DNA from: an uncultured Oscillospiraceae bacterium
Lineage (GTDB): Bacteria; Bacillota; Clostridia; Oscillospirales; Ruminococcaceae
Direction of reading: 5' to 3'
Length of the DNA: 9,604 bases
Assembly: GCA_934486875.1 (NCBI GenBank)
Contig: CAKSPU010000064.1
Location: 1 to 9,604, forward strand
Made by a program: the position numbers and the translations under genes. The notes below the pieces were generated by a model that saw only the letters and a list, made by a program, of their open reading frames with translations, ran no database searches and was not told the origin of the DNA. Below are positions 1-7,563 of this stretch, one piece after another. Each line of letters starts with the position of its first letter. Positions within the stretch are counted from its first letter, which is position 1.

Positions 1-84
1 GAAACAGGCACTACCCCCTCCGAAACAGGCACTACCCCCTCCGAAACAGGCACTACCCCCTCCGAAACAGGCACTACAGCCCCC
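1..84 (+). repeat. 21-base tandem repeat encoding ETGTTPS heptads
   Basis: Three identical 21-base copies lie at 1-21, 22-42 and 43-63. A fourth at 64-84 matches for its first 14 bases and then diverges. The array is in frame, encodes a Thr/Pro-rich spacer, and probably continues left of the window. Because 21 is a multiple of three, copy-number change would alter linker length without breaking the reading frame. Confidence 0.95.
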
Positions 85-2394
85 ACATCGGAGTCAACAG
101 CCGAAACCTCCGCAACAGAACCTGAAAAAACGGTTTATACCGTAAGCTTTATGTATAACGGCGAGCTTTACTCCACCGAAAAGGTGGAAGAGGGCGACAA
201 GATAGGCAATATCCCCGAGCCCCCTGCAAGAGAAGGCTATACAGGCAAATGGTATCTTGGCGATAATGTGTTCACCTATGATACTCCTATCACTTCCGAT
301 ATGATCGTTACAGCCGTTTACACAGCTAAGACCTACACCGTGACATTCACAGCCGATGCCGACACCGCTTATTCAAACAGCTTTGAAGTCACATACGGCG
401 AGGAGTTCACTGTTCCCGATGTTCCTGCAAAAACAGGTCACACGGGCAAATGGTACGTGGGCAGCACCGAATTTACTTCGGCTTATGTCATCACCTCCGA
501 TATCACCGTTACAGCTAATTACACCCCCAACACCTACACAGTGACATTTATGGTTGACGGCAGCGTTTACAAAACCGCCAAAGCCGAGTACAACACCCCC
601 ATAAAGGAAACAATATCTGTTCCCGATAAGGAGGGTCATACCACAGACGGAGTATGGTATCTTGAAAGTGATGCGGAATTTGACCCGTCAATGCCCATAA
701 CCGAAGATATCACCGTTACCGCAAAATACACTCCAATGGAATATACGGTAAAATATGTTGTGGACCTTGATGAAACCATCGTGCTTTCAACAGAGCAGGT
801 GACCTACGGAAACGCTCCGAGCGAGTTCACTCCTCCTCTGGTTGTGGATAAAGATGATGACGGAAATTATGACTATTATCGCTGGGGTTGGGAAGAAACA
901 GCCGAGACGGTAATTACCGCTGACACAACTATCACCGTTCCTTATGCTTATTACGATGAAATATATGAGCTAAGGATAAATGACAAGGGAAATATACTTT
1001 ACCACGATCTTGTTAAAAGGAATGGCACGTTCACACTTCCATCACCCACAGCTGTCCCCGATGAAGGCTATGAATTTAAGGGCTGGGGACTTGTAGGCTC
1101 GGGAGGAACGTACAACACGGGAGCAAAAAAAGGTACGGAAGGCTCAGTCTATGAACCATCTGATGAAGAAGCCGAAAATATGATGACTAACGAGCCTGTA
1201 AGCAGCGGCTCCGAGATCACTTTGTGGTGTGTTGGAAACACAGAGTACAGAGCAGTTTACAAGCTTAAGGAGTTTACCGTTACAATAATCAACGGCACAA
1301 GTGAAACAGTCAAAGCCACCTACGGCACATTCCTTTCGGAATATCTCCCCACGCTTCCCGAAAAGGACGGCTCAACGGGAGTATGGCTTCTTACGGACGG
1401 CACACAAATTGACCCGACGACCTACGAGGTCAAGGAAGATATCACCGTTACCGCTAAATACACCCCCAACACCTACACCGTGACATATGTTCCTATCTAT
1501 GACGAAACCAATGTTCTTTTTGAGGAGACAGTTTCTTTCGGTGAGACCCCAAAAGCAGCATTTACTCCCGAGACTGCTGTAACTGAAAACGGAACATATA
1601 AATATTATCTCTGGGGTTGGGATAAGGTCAAGTCTGAACTTACGGCTGTCACCGATAATACAACGGTTAAAGTTCCATACGAGGATTATGACGATGTTCA
1701 CGAGATAAGAGTTGTTAACGAGGGTATCACAATATACAGCGGACTTTACATCAACGGCGATACCTATGTCCTTCCCGATCCTGAAAATATTCCCGAAGGT
1801 AATCAGTTTATGGGCTGGGGAATAGTTTATTCGGGAGGAGATTTTGCAACAGGAATCAAGGTAGGCACACCGGCTTCTGAACCGGGTGATTCATTTGTCG
1901 ATACCAGCAACCCTAAAGCCGCAGGAACCGAAGTAACGCTTGATTCTCCCATTGGCGTATTAAACAACACCGAATACAGAGCAGTATACAAAAAGCTGGA
2001 ATTTACATTGACTATAAAGCCCCTTGACGGTGCGACTATGGCTATAGAAACAGCACAGTACGGCGATAAGCTTGCCAAATATGTAGACAACACAAAAATA
2101 TGGACTGTGGACGGCACTGTCATTGACCCCGACACATACGAGATTAAGAGTGACATCACCGTTATACAATCAGCCACCATTGACACACAGGCTCTTAATG
2201 AACCGCCTTTCCCGATAAATGACGGAGAATTTGAGGGATCGGAAAATGTTCCCGAGACTTTCGATATTCCCGAAGAGACTGTTCCCGATGTAACAGAGCC
2301 TGTTGATATTCCCGAAGAGACCGCTCCCGATGTAACAGAATCTGTTGATATTCCCGAAGAGACCTCACCCGTGACACCCGACATCACCCCATAA
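1..2394 (+). CDS. Large InlB B-repeat (Listeria-Bacteroides repeat) surface protein, 3' part
   Basis: The frame is open from base 1 to the TAA at 2392-2394, so the start codon lies left of the window; 797 residues are visible. The order is four ETGTTPS heptads and a Thr/Ser/Glu linker (1-135), then repeat units of 66-69 residues at 136-333, 334-534 and 535-741. A longer unit of 177 residues (742-1272) and a short one (1273-1473) follow, and this long-plus-short pair is repeated at 1474-2187. The short units share the pattern YTVTF...YG...VP...G.WY/WL...IT.DITVTA.YTP, typical of InlB B-repeat (Flg_new-like) beta-grasp domains of secreted and cell-surface proteins. An acidic Pro/Glu tail of 14-residue repeats ends the protein. 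There is no LPXTG motif, C-terminal membrane helix or dockerin, so any anchor or catalytic domain must be in the unseen N-terminal part. An adhesin or cell-wall-associated role is inference. Internal ATG codons such as 151 are not real starts. Confidence 0.88.
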   Translation, partial: ETGTTPSETGTTPSETGTTPSETGTTAPTSESTAETSATEPEKTVYTVSFMYNGELYSTEKVEEGDKIGNIPEPPAREGYTGKWYLGDNVFTYDTPITSDMIVTAVYTAKTYTVTFTADADTAYSNSFEVTYGEEFTVPDVPAKTGHTGKWYVGSTEFTSAYVITSDITVTANYTPNTYTVTFMVDGSVYKTAKAEYNTPIKETISVPDKEGHTTDGVWYLESDAEFDPSMPITEDITVTAKYTPMEYTVKYVVDLDETIVLSTEQVTYGNAPSEFTPPLVVDKDDDGNYDYYRWGWEETAETVITADTTITVPYAYYDEIYELRINDKGNILYHDLVKRNGTFTLPSPTAVPDEGYEFKGWGLVGSGGTYNTGAKKGTEGSVYEPSDEEAENMMTNEPVSSGSEITLWCVGNTEYRAVYKLKEFTVTIINGTSETVKATYGTFLSEYLPTLPEKDGSTGVWLLTDGTQIDPTTYEVKEDITVTAKYTPNTYTVTYVPIYDETNVLFEETVSFGETPKAAFTPETAVTENGTYKYYLWGWDKVKSELTAVTDNTTVKVPYEDYDDVHEIRVVNEGITIYSGLYINGDTYVLPDPENIPEGNQFMGWGIVYSGGDFATGIKVGTPASEPGDSFVDTSNPKAAGTEVTLDSPIGVLNNTEYRAVYKKLEFTLTIKPLDGATMAIETAQYGDKLAKYVDNTKIWTVDGTVIDPDTYEIKSDITVIQSATIDTQALNEPPFPINDGEFEGSENVPETFDIPEETVPDVTEPVDIPEETAPDVTESVDIPEETSPVTPDITP
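742..2187 (+). repeat. Tandem duplication of a ~244-residue coding block in the surface protein
   Basis: Copy 1 is 742-1473 (long unit 742-1272, short unit 1273-1473) and copy 2 is 1474-2187 (long unit 1474-2001, short unit 2002-2187). The long units are 177 and 176 residues and align throughout: YYRWGWEE with YYLWGWDK, FKGWGLVGSGG with FMGWGIVYSGG, and NTEYRAVYK in both. The short units share the DPxTYE(V/I)K.DITV segment. Protein identity is only moderate, so the duplication is old. Confidence 0.85.
2263..2391 (+). repeat. 42-base tandem repeat encoding the acidic C-terminal tail
   Basis: Copies begin at 2263, 2305 and 2347; the third is partial and diverges after about 18 bases. Each encodes a 14-residue unit of the form DIPEET(V/A)PDVTE(P/S)V, rich in Pro, Glu and Asp. 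The array reaches the stop codon, so the protein ends in a probably extended, negatively charged tail. Confidence 0.9.
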
Positions 2395-2402
2395 ACACAA
2401 CT

Positions 2403-2438
2403 ATCCTGCAAAAGCAATTGCCTTTGCAGGATTTTTTT
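2403..2438 (+). terminator. Rho-independent terminator of the surface-protein gene
   Basis: A perfect 10-base-pair stem (2403-2412 with 2423-2432) is followed by seven T residues starting at the last stem base. It begins 8 bases after the TAA of the surface-protein gene. The other strand has no T run after the hairpin, so it is best read as a plus-strand terminator, although it sits between two converging genes. Confidence 0.92.
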
Positions 2439-2445
2439 GCAAAAA

Positions 2446-3276
2446 TTAACCCTTTACCGCCCCTGCGATAACGCCCTCAATAATATATTTCTGACTGAAA
2501 AGATAGAATATGATTATGGGGAGAATTGCAAGAACCAGCATCGCCATAAATCCGCCCCAGTTCACAGAGCCGTATGCACCCTGCATAGATATCTGTATCG
2601 CCACGGGCAGGGTCTTGTATCTGTTTCCGAGAATTAGATAGGGCAATAGATAATCGTTCCATATCCACATTGCATTGAGTATGGAAACGGTGACGGCGGT
2701 GGGTTTGAGAATTGGGAAAACAATTTGGAAAAATGTCTGCAAGGGTGTGCAGCCGTCGATCTCCGCAGCCTCTTCAAGCTCCCTCGGTATGCTTTTCACA
2801 AAGCCCGCCAGCATAAACACCGACAGCCCCGAGCCGAAGCCAAGATATATCGCTATTATCCCTGCGGGATTATTGAGATGAAGCGCCGACGCAACGTATG
2901 TCATCGTGTACATAACCATCTGAAAGGGCACTATCATCGAGAATAGGAACAGCTTGTAAATTATGCCCGAAACAGCGCTTTTGTCACGGATAATATACCA
3001 GGCGGTCATTGAGCAAAGAAGCACAAGTATCGCCACGCTGAAAACGGTTATGAACAGCGAGCGGACAAATGCCCCGCCCATACCCGCCGAGCTTATTCCC
3101 GTGATATAGTTGTCAAAGCCTGCAAATGTGGCACTGTTCGGCAGCCTGAACGGGCTGCCCATTATGCTGAATTTGGTCTTGAAGGAGTTCATAAACACCA
3201 CGGCAATGGGAAAAAGGAACACCGCCGACAGTATTATCATAATGATGAAGCTGAAAATGTCCGATCTTTTTTTCAT
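2446..3276 (-). CDS. Carbohydrate ABC transporter permease, MalG type (CUT1)
   Basis: This 276-residue integral membrane protein is one of the two permease subunits of a CUT1 sugar importer. It shows about six hydrophobic helices; the first is near residues 8-30. The cytoplasmic EAA loop reads EEAAEIDGC near residues 168-176, which is where the ATPase docks. The C-terminus ends in AGAVKG, typical of MalG-type subunits, and the length is normal for the family. Its ATG overlaps the TGA of the MalF-type gene by four bases (ATGA at 3276-3273), and a purine-rich GGGAGGGAG site lies about 10 bases upstream, so translation is probably coupled. It is the last gene of the operon. The substrate cannot be read from the sequence. 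Confidence 0.95.
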   Translation of the reverse strand: MKKRSDIFSFIIMIILSAVFLFPIAVVFMNSFKTKFSIMGSPFRLPNSATFAGFDNYITGISSAGMGGAFVRSLFITVFSVAILVLLCSMTAWYIIRDKSAVSGIIYKLFLFSMIVPFQMVMYTMTYVASALHLNNPAGIIAIYLGFGSGLSVFMLAGFVKSIPRELEEAAEIDGCTPLQTFFQIVFPILKPTAVTVSILNAMWIWNDYLLPYLILGNRYKTLPVAIQISMQGAYGSVNWGGFMAMLVLAILPIIIFYLFSQKYIIEGVIAGAVKG

Positions 3277-4115
3277 CGGTCAGTCTCCCTCCCCTCGGTG
3301 ATCTTAAGCTGGGCAAAGGCAATTATTGTGGCAATGATGAAAAATATCACAGCCTTTGCCTGACCTGCTCCCTGCCAGCCGGGTCTGCCGTAAAAGGTGT
3401 TGTAGATGTCAAGGGCAAGCATTGCCGTTTCCCTGCCGGGAGCGCCTGCGGTAAGGGCAAGGTTCTGGTCAAAGAGCTTGAATGAATTTGTAAGGGTGAG
3501 AAAGGTGCAGACAGTCACGGAGGGCATCACCATAGGAATGGTAATCCGCCCGATTATCTGCCGCTTTGAAGCACCGTCTATCTCGGCGGCTTCGGTGATG
3601 TCACGGGGAATATTTTGCAGCCCCGCAATATATATGACCATCATATAGCCGATGAGCTGCCAGTTTGTGAGGATAACAAGCCCCCAGAAGCCGTACTCCG
3701 CCTTGTAGGTGATATCCGTGCCGAAAAAGCCCAGAACGCCGTTTATGATAAGGTTCCAGATATATCCGAGGACAATTCCGCCGATGAGATTGGGCATAAA
3801 AAATATCGTCCTGAATGCATTTGTGCCACGAAGCCCCCTTGTGAGAGCGAGGGCAAGGAGAAAGGCAAATATATTCACAGTTATCACCGACACAACAGTA
3901 AATTTCACCGTGAACCACAGTGCATTTGTGAAATTGCTGTCGGAAAAAATTCTCCTGTAATTTTCAAGCCCCGACCATTTTGCATTGGCTACCGTGGTGA
4001 ATTTGCAGAATGAAAGATATATCCCCATTCCGAAGGGCACAAGAAAGGATATTACGAATGCCGCAAGGGTGGGCAGGACGAAAAGCGGAAAATAAGCGTG
4101 GAGATTTCTTTTCAT
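3273..4115 (-). CDS. Carbohydrate ABC transporter permease, MalF type (CUT1)
   Basis: This 280-residue membrane protein is the partner permease of the MalG-type subunit. It begins with a hydrophobic helix (about residues 9-36) and has about six membrane segments. The EAA loop reads EAAEIDGAS near residues 175-183. The protein is short like MsmF/LacF-type subunits and lacks the extra N-terminal helices and large periplasmic loop of E. coli MalF. The start codon overlaps the stop of the binding-protein gene by one base (TGATG at 4117-4113). No clear ribosome binding site precedes it, which suggests translational coupling. With the lipoprotein it forms an importer whose ATPase is not encoded here. 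The substrate is unknown. Confidence 0.95.
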   Translation of the reverse strand: MKRNLHAYFPLFVLPTLAAFVISFLVPFGMGIYLSFCKFTTVANAKWSGLENYRRIFSDSNFTNALWFTVKFTVVSVITVNIFAFLLALALTRGLRGTNAFRTIFFMPNLIGGIVLGYIWNLIINGVLGFFGTDITYKAEYGFWGLVILTNWQLIGYMMVIYIAGLQNIPRDITEAAEIDGASKRQIIGRITIPMVMPSVTVCTFLTLTNSFKLFDQNLALTAGAPGRETAMLALDIYNTFYGRPGWQGAGQAKAVIFFIIATIIAFAQLKITEGRETDR

Positions 4116-5500
4116 CAGAGCATCGAGCTTTCTGTTTCCCAGGAGCTTCTCACCGTTTCGGAAACGTATTCCCAGTCACTGCCGCCCTGAGCATATCGGA
4201 GAAGTGCTGCACCGAAATCGTCCTTGAAGGTCTGGCTGGGGAAAACCGTGAAGCTCCACGGGATAGTCTGCACGCCCTCCTTGTCCAGCCAGCGGAGAAC
4301 TTCCCTGCTGAGAGGGTCGGAGGGCTTTTCACTTTCCGCAAAGGTGTCAAAGGGAGCAATGAAGCCAAGCTTGTTCACGACCATATCCTTGCCCGTTTCC
4401 GAAGAATAGAGCCAGAAAAGGAAATCCTTTGCCGCCTGCTGCTCCTCGGGCTTTGCGGCGCTGTTTATGCAGAGGAAATTTTCAGTGCCGATGCAAAGTC
4501 CCTGGTTTTCCTCGCCCTCGAGCCCCATATATATCGGCATCATACGGATATTATCCTCGGAAACGGTGTTGCCCTGTACCGAGCTTATCTGCGACCAAGC
4601 CCAGCTTCCGTTCTGCACCATTGCGCACTCCCCGAGAGCAAATTCCGCCATTGATTCATCGGTTATGCGGGAGCCCAGCATTTTTCTGTCCGCAGTGGAA
4701 TTATTGAGATAGAGGTCGAAAATATTGCGGTAATTTTCGCCGTAGGTGAAATCAAGCTTCTTAACGCCCTCCCCTGTCAGGTCGGTGTTGTTGTCGGAAA
4801 ATTCACGGGCAATGGGGATATTTGCAAGATGAGTAGTCCATCGCCAGTCATCGCCCGATTTAAGCGATGTTGCCGCAAAAACGCCCTTTATTCCGAGCGC
4901 CTCCGCATTTGCCTGCATATCCTCTGCAAGAGCTTTAAGCTTTTCAAAGGAATCCACCTCGTCCATAGAAACAAAGTCCGTTGCACGGTTATCAAGGGCA
5001 AAATACCGTTGGATTATCTCGTCATTATAGATAATTCCGTAGCCCTCCACAGCATAGGGAATGCCATACGCCATACCGTTTGAGGAAATTGCGGCGGTCT
5101 TGTCGATGAGATGATTATAGATGTCGCTGTCGGTAAGGTCAAGGCAGTAATCACGCCAGTTTGCATATCCACGGGGACCGTTTATCTGAAAAATAACGGG
5201 AGCTTCGGGGGTGGACATTTTTGCGCTGAGGGTCTGCTCGTAGGTGTTGTTTGCGGCGGTCTCAACGATGAGAGTGTTGCCCGTTTCGTCCTTGTATGCC
5301 TTTGCTATCTCGTCATAAACGGGTGCGGCTTCGGGCTTGAAATTCAGAAATCTCACGGTGACATTTTTCGCCGCCTGTGAGCCCTGTTCACCGACTGTAT
5401 TTTCGGAGGAGGTGTCGTTTTTATTGTTTCCGCAGGCGGTAAACGAGGTCATAACGCTCAGTGCCGCAATGCAGGATAATATTCTTGTGCAGCTTTTCAT
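4115..5500 (-). CDS. Extracellular sugar-binding lipoprotein of the CUT1 ABC importer
   Basis: The product has 461 residues and is a family 1 extracellular solute-binding protein. A lipoprotein signal peptide is visible: a short charged start (MKSCTR), a hydrophobic stretch, and a lipobox FTAC with lipidated Cys23. A Ser/Asn/Gln-rich linker follows up to about residue 46. The mature domain begins with VRFLNFKPEAAPVYDEIAKAY, contains the GIPYAVEGYGIIYN segment common in sugar-binding proteins, and is rich in Trp and Tyr suited to stacking on sugar rings. The start is supported by AAAGGAAG about 10 bases upstream. It is the first gene of the binding protein-MalF-MalG operon, the usual order in Gram-positives, where the most abundant component is made first. 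It acts on the outer face of the membrane. The exact sugar cannot be assigned. Confidence 0.94.
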   Translation of the reverse strand: MKSCTRILSCIAALSVMTSFTACGNNKNDTSSENTVGEQGSQAAKNVTVRFLNFKPEAAPVYDEIAKAYKDETGNTLIVETAANNTYEQTLSAKMSTPEAPVIFQINGPRGYANWRDYCLDLTDSDIYNHLIDKTAAISSNGMAYGIPYAVEGYGIIYNDEIIQRYFALDNRATDFVSMDEVDSFEKLKALAEDMQANAEALGIKGVFAATSLKSGDDWRWTTHLANIPIAREFSDNNTDLTGEGVKKLDFTYGENYRNIFDLYLNNSTADRKMLGSRITDESMAEFALGECAMVQNGSWAWSQISSVQGNTVSEDNIRMMPIYMGLEGEENQGLCIGTENFLCINSAAKPEEQQAAKDFLFWLYSSETGKDMVVNKLGFIAPFDTFAESEKPSDPLSREVLRWLDKEGVQTIPWSFTVFPSQTFKDDFGAALLRYAQGGSDWEYVSETVRSSWETESSML

Positions 5501-5520
5501 CAGCTTTTCTTCCTTTCATT

Positions 5521-5540
5521 AATTGCTTTTTTGCGCAATT
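5521..5540. promoter_or_regulatory. Inverted repeat upstream of the sugar importer operon, possible operator
   Basis: AATTGC (5521-5526) and GCAATT (5535-5540) form an inverted repeat with an 8-base gap. Overlapping it is an 8-base palindrome TTGCGCAA (5531-5538) with a central CpG, as in many LacI-family operators. It lies 20-40 bases before the ATG of the binding-protein gene. A weak minus-strand promoter (TTGCAT at 5583-5578, 18-base gap, AATAAT at 5559-5554) would place it in the early transcribed region. No regulator gene is in the window, so an operator role is a guess. Confidence 0.3.
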
Positions 5541-5581
5541 TATTCTTGGAATTATTATTGATGAAATTGCCCTGTATATGC

Positions 5582-5607
5582 AAAAAACAGCCCCGAAAAG
5601 GAGCTGT
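5582..5607 (-). terminator. Rho-independent terminator of the patatin-C39-kinase operon
   Basis: Read on the minus strand, ACAGCTCC (5607-5600) pairs with GGGGCTGT (5594-5587) as an 8-base-pair stem with one G-U wobble and a 5-base loop. It is followed by a run of T (5587-5582). It lies about 90 bases past the stop of the kinase gene. The plus strand also has a T run (5610-5615), but there the stem carries a C-A mismatch, so the minus-strand reading is better. It also insulates the downstream sugar importer operon. Confidence 0.8.
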
Positions 5608-5698
5608 GATTTTTTGGTGGATATTTTTGGGATTATTTGTTGGTGTGAGGTGAGAGAATATTTATGTGGAATGTTATTTTAATATGCAAATCGGAAGT

Positions 5699-6229
5699 TT
5701 AGATTCTTGAAATTATTTCAATAGTTTCATTGATAATGCTTTCAAGTTCTTTAGCACCATCAATCACATAATCGCAAGTTGACAAATGATTTTTCACCAT
5801 CTGAATATAGGCTATTCTTGCACGTTTTAAATATGTATCCATTTCATTGCGAATTTCATCTGACGTAGCCTCTTTCATATCTCTAAGAACTCTTCGAGCC
5901 ATTGCTATATCTAATGGTGTATCAATAAATACACAACAATCCAAATACGGTTTTATCATCTGATGTTGGTATGCAAATGGATAGTCCAACAGTAAACAGT
6001 CATATTCACCACTGCGGACTATTTTATCAATATCGGTCTTTAACGGCGTTAAGTCCCATATATGAACATCTGCTCCTTCTGACACCCATTTTGAAAAATC
6101 TTCGACTTCTCCTTCAAATGAGTAGTCATCAAAGTGAAGTGATGCTGTTCTTGGAAGCCTATCTTTAATTGCATTTACAACTGTTGTTTTTCCACCTGCT
6201 GTCACAGCTCCAATAGCTATTATTTTCAT
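5699..6229 (-). CDS. P-loop nucleoside (uridine) kinase-like protein
   Basis: The 176-residue protein has a Walker A P-loop GAVTAGGKT at residues 7-15 and FDDY at 33-36, the usual position of the substrate-binding acid in uridine and related kinases. DYPFAY (82-87) is in Walker B position, and an Arg-rich lid segment IDTPLDIAMARRVLRD lies at 102-117. This fits the phosphoribulokinase/uridine kinase group of cytosolic enzymes that phosphorylate nucleosides with ATP; the exact substrate is uncertain. An AGGAG site (6240-6236) lies 6 bases before the ATG. It is the last gene of a three-gene operon, 42 bases after the C39-like gene. Its base composition differs from its neighbours: a sampled 60-base stretch (5761-5820) is 33% G+C, against 50% in the patatin gene (6721-6780). 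This suggests later acquisition. An annotation as adenylylsulfate kinase-like is less likely. Confidence 0.88.
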   Translation of the reverse strand: MKIIAIGAVTAGGKTTVVNAIKDRLPRTASLHFDDYSFEGEVEDFSKWVSEGADVHIWDLTPLKTDIDKIVRSGEYDCLLLDYPFAYQHQMIKPYLDCCVFIDTPLDIAMARRVLRDMKEATSDEIRNEMDTYLKRARIAYIQMVKNHLSTCDYVIDGAKELESIINETIEIISRI

Positions 6230-6271
6230 TATATTCTCCTACAAATTTTGATTTATCGTTCAAATCATCTT

Positions 6272-6631
6272 TTATTTTTCCAAAAAAATCTCCCAGTAAA
6301 ATCTCCGCTCCGACTGCGGGAAATCCCCCATTACACCGTGTTCGGGGTCGTAGAAAACGCCGTCGGCATATAACGACCAGTGCCAGCAGCGGGGAGTTTC
6401 AAGGCTGAGAAGAGCACATCGTGGCAGGTCGGAAACGGCATATGCCTGCTTTCTCTCAGGTGAAAATTTTATGCCGTGTTCTGTGAGTACACGCTTCATT
6501 TCACGCAGATCGGTCTCACGGTCATTCCCGAGATATTCGCAGATATATCCCACATCTTTTCCCAGCAGCATCGCAAGGACTGCCTGACCGCACTGGAGGT
6601 CGGTAGGCTCGTGTATGTATTCAATCGTCAT
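6272..6631 (-). CDS. Small C39-like papain-fold protein (possible cysteine peptidase)
   Basis: This 119-residue protein has features of the C39-like papain fold. A nucleophile motif DLQCGQAVLAML has Cys14 at the start of a helix. CWHWSLY carries His84, and VFYDPEHG carries Asp95 eleven residues later, the usual Cys-His-Asp order. There is no signal peptide, membrane segment or fused transporter, unlike ABC-linked C39 peptidases, so it is probably cytosolic and stand-alone. Its physiological substrate is unknown; it could cleave a peptide or isopeptide bond, or act as an acyltransferase-like enzyme. An AAAGGG site precedes the ATG by about 8 bases. It follows the patatin gene by 21 bases and precedes the kinase by 42, so the three are probably co-transcribed. 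The fold call rests on motifs only. Confidence 0.8.
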   Translation of the reverse strand: MTIEYIHEPTDLQCGQAVLAMLLGKDVGYICEYLGNDRETDLREMKRVLTEHGIKFSPERKQAYAVSDLPRCALLSLETPRCWHWSLYADGVFYDPEHGVMGDFPQSERRFYWEIFLEK

Positions 6632-6652
6632 TTTTTCACCCTTTATGCAGCG

Positions 6653-7531
6653 TTATTCATCAGCCTCATCATCATAATAGGACACCTCGCCGTCTGCTCC
6701 AAGAAAATCCTTTATCCTCTCCGCATTATGGCAGCCCATTTTGTAGCCCATTTCCCAGTAGCGTTCAAGCTCGGAAATGTCGCTCTGAAAGCTCTCCAGC
6801 TTTTCGGTGGGGCGGAATAAAAGTATCTTTCCCTTTTCCTCAAGCCGTTTGCAAAGCTCAAGCTGACGGTTGTATATCCTGTGGCGGATAAGAAGGTCAT
6901 TTTCAATATTCGGGAATCTCCTGCCGATAACGCCGCTCATAAACACGTTTCCTGCGCCGCACTTTTTTACAAAGCCCTCGGGCTGGGTGAGAATGACCAC
7001 CGCCTTGCCGCAGCCGTCCTTAAATGCCCTGCCCACGCAGATAGGCGAGGAAAGTCCCCCGTCATAATAAGCCCTGCCGTTTATTTCAATGGGCGGGAAA
7101 TAGCCGGGTATCGCACAGGAGGCTCTCAGATCAAGCCATTTGTCCGAATCGCCTATGCCGTCAAAGCAGTCAAATTTTCCCGTTTCTGCGTCTGTCACGC
7201 CCACAAGGAAACGACCGTTATAACGGTGATATGTGTCATAATCAAAGGGAACAAGCTTGTTTGGTATCTCGTCATAAACAAAGTCCAGTCCGAAAAGGCT
7301 GCCGCATTTGCGGTAATTTCCCACGCCGATATATCTTGGGTCATTGCGATATTTCCGAAATATCTCAAGATTGCGCCCGAACTGCTTTGATACGTAGGAG
7401 GCAGCGTTGGATATTCCTGCGGACACACCTATTATGTACGGAAATTCTATATTTTTTTCAATGAAAGCGTCCAGAAAGCCTGCTGAGAAAGCACCTCGGA
7501 ATGTTCCGCCTTCAAGCACAAGTCCTGTCAT
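6653..7531 (-). CDS. Patatin-like phospholipase (YjjU-type)
   Basis: Counting from the ATG at 7531, the protein has 292 residues. It shows the complete patatin catalytic set: an oxyanion-hole loop GGTFRG at residues 8-13, the nucleophile elbow GVSAG with Ser37, and the DGG motif with catalytic Asp157. ASCAIPGYFPPI just before DGG is also typical. This is a Ser-Asp dyad lipid acyl hydrolase, closest in style to the bacterial YjjU group, of about this length and without N-terminal export signals. It probably acts in the cytosol or at the inner membrane face. A GTG two codons upstream (7537) is an alternative start, but the AAAGGA site (7547-7542) is only 4 bases from it and 10 from the ATG. It is the first gene of the operon and has its own promoter. 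The acidic C-terminus (YYDDEADE) is unremarkable. Confidence 0.93.
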   Translation of the reverse strand: MTGLVLEGGTFRGAFSAGFLDAFIEKNIEFPYIIGVSAGISNAASYVSKQFGRNLEIFRKYRNDPRYIGVGNYRKCGSLFGLDFVYDEIPNKLVPFDYDTYHRYNGRFLVGVTDAETGKFDCFDGIGDSDKWLDLRASCAIPGYFPPIEINGRAYYDGGLSSPICVGRAFKDGCGKAVVILTQPEGFVKKCGAGNVFMSGVIGRRFPNIENDLLIRHRIYNRQLELCKRLEEKGKILLFRPTEKLESFQSDISELERYWEMGYKMGCHNAERIKDFLGADGEVSYYDDEADE

Positions 7532-7563
7532 TTTCACTCTTTCCTTTCAGCTGAGATAAATAT

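Noticed and set aside
1827..2417. 196-codon minus-strand frame opposite the surface-protein gene
   Set aside because: It is a shadow of the repetitive coding strand: low-complexity Ser/Thr/Val repeats mirror the 42-base repeats, and it runs through the terminator.
4010..4654. 214-codon plus-strand frame within the importer operon
   Set aside because: It lies antisense to the binding-protein and permease genes, whose domains and lipobox are clear, and it has no recognisable domain.
6653..7531. CBASS-type CapV effector
   Set aside because: There is no cyclic-nucleotide synthase or partner gene nearby, and the sequence is closer in style to the housekeeping YjjU-type patatins.
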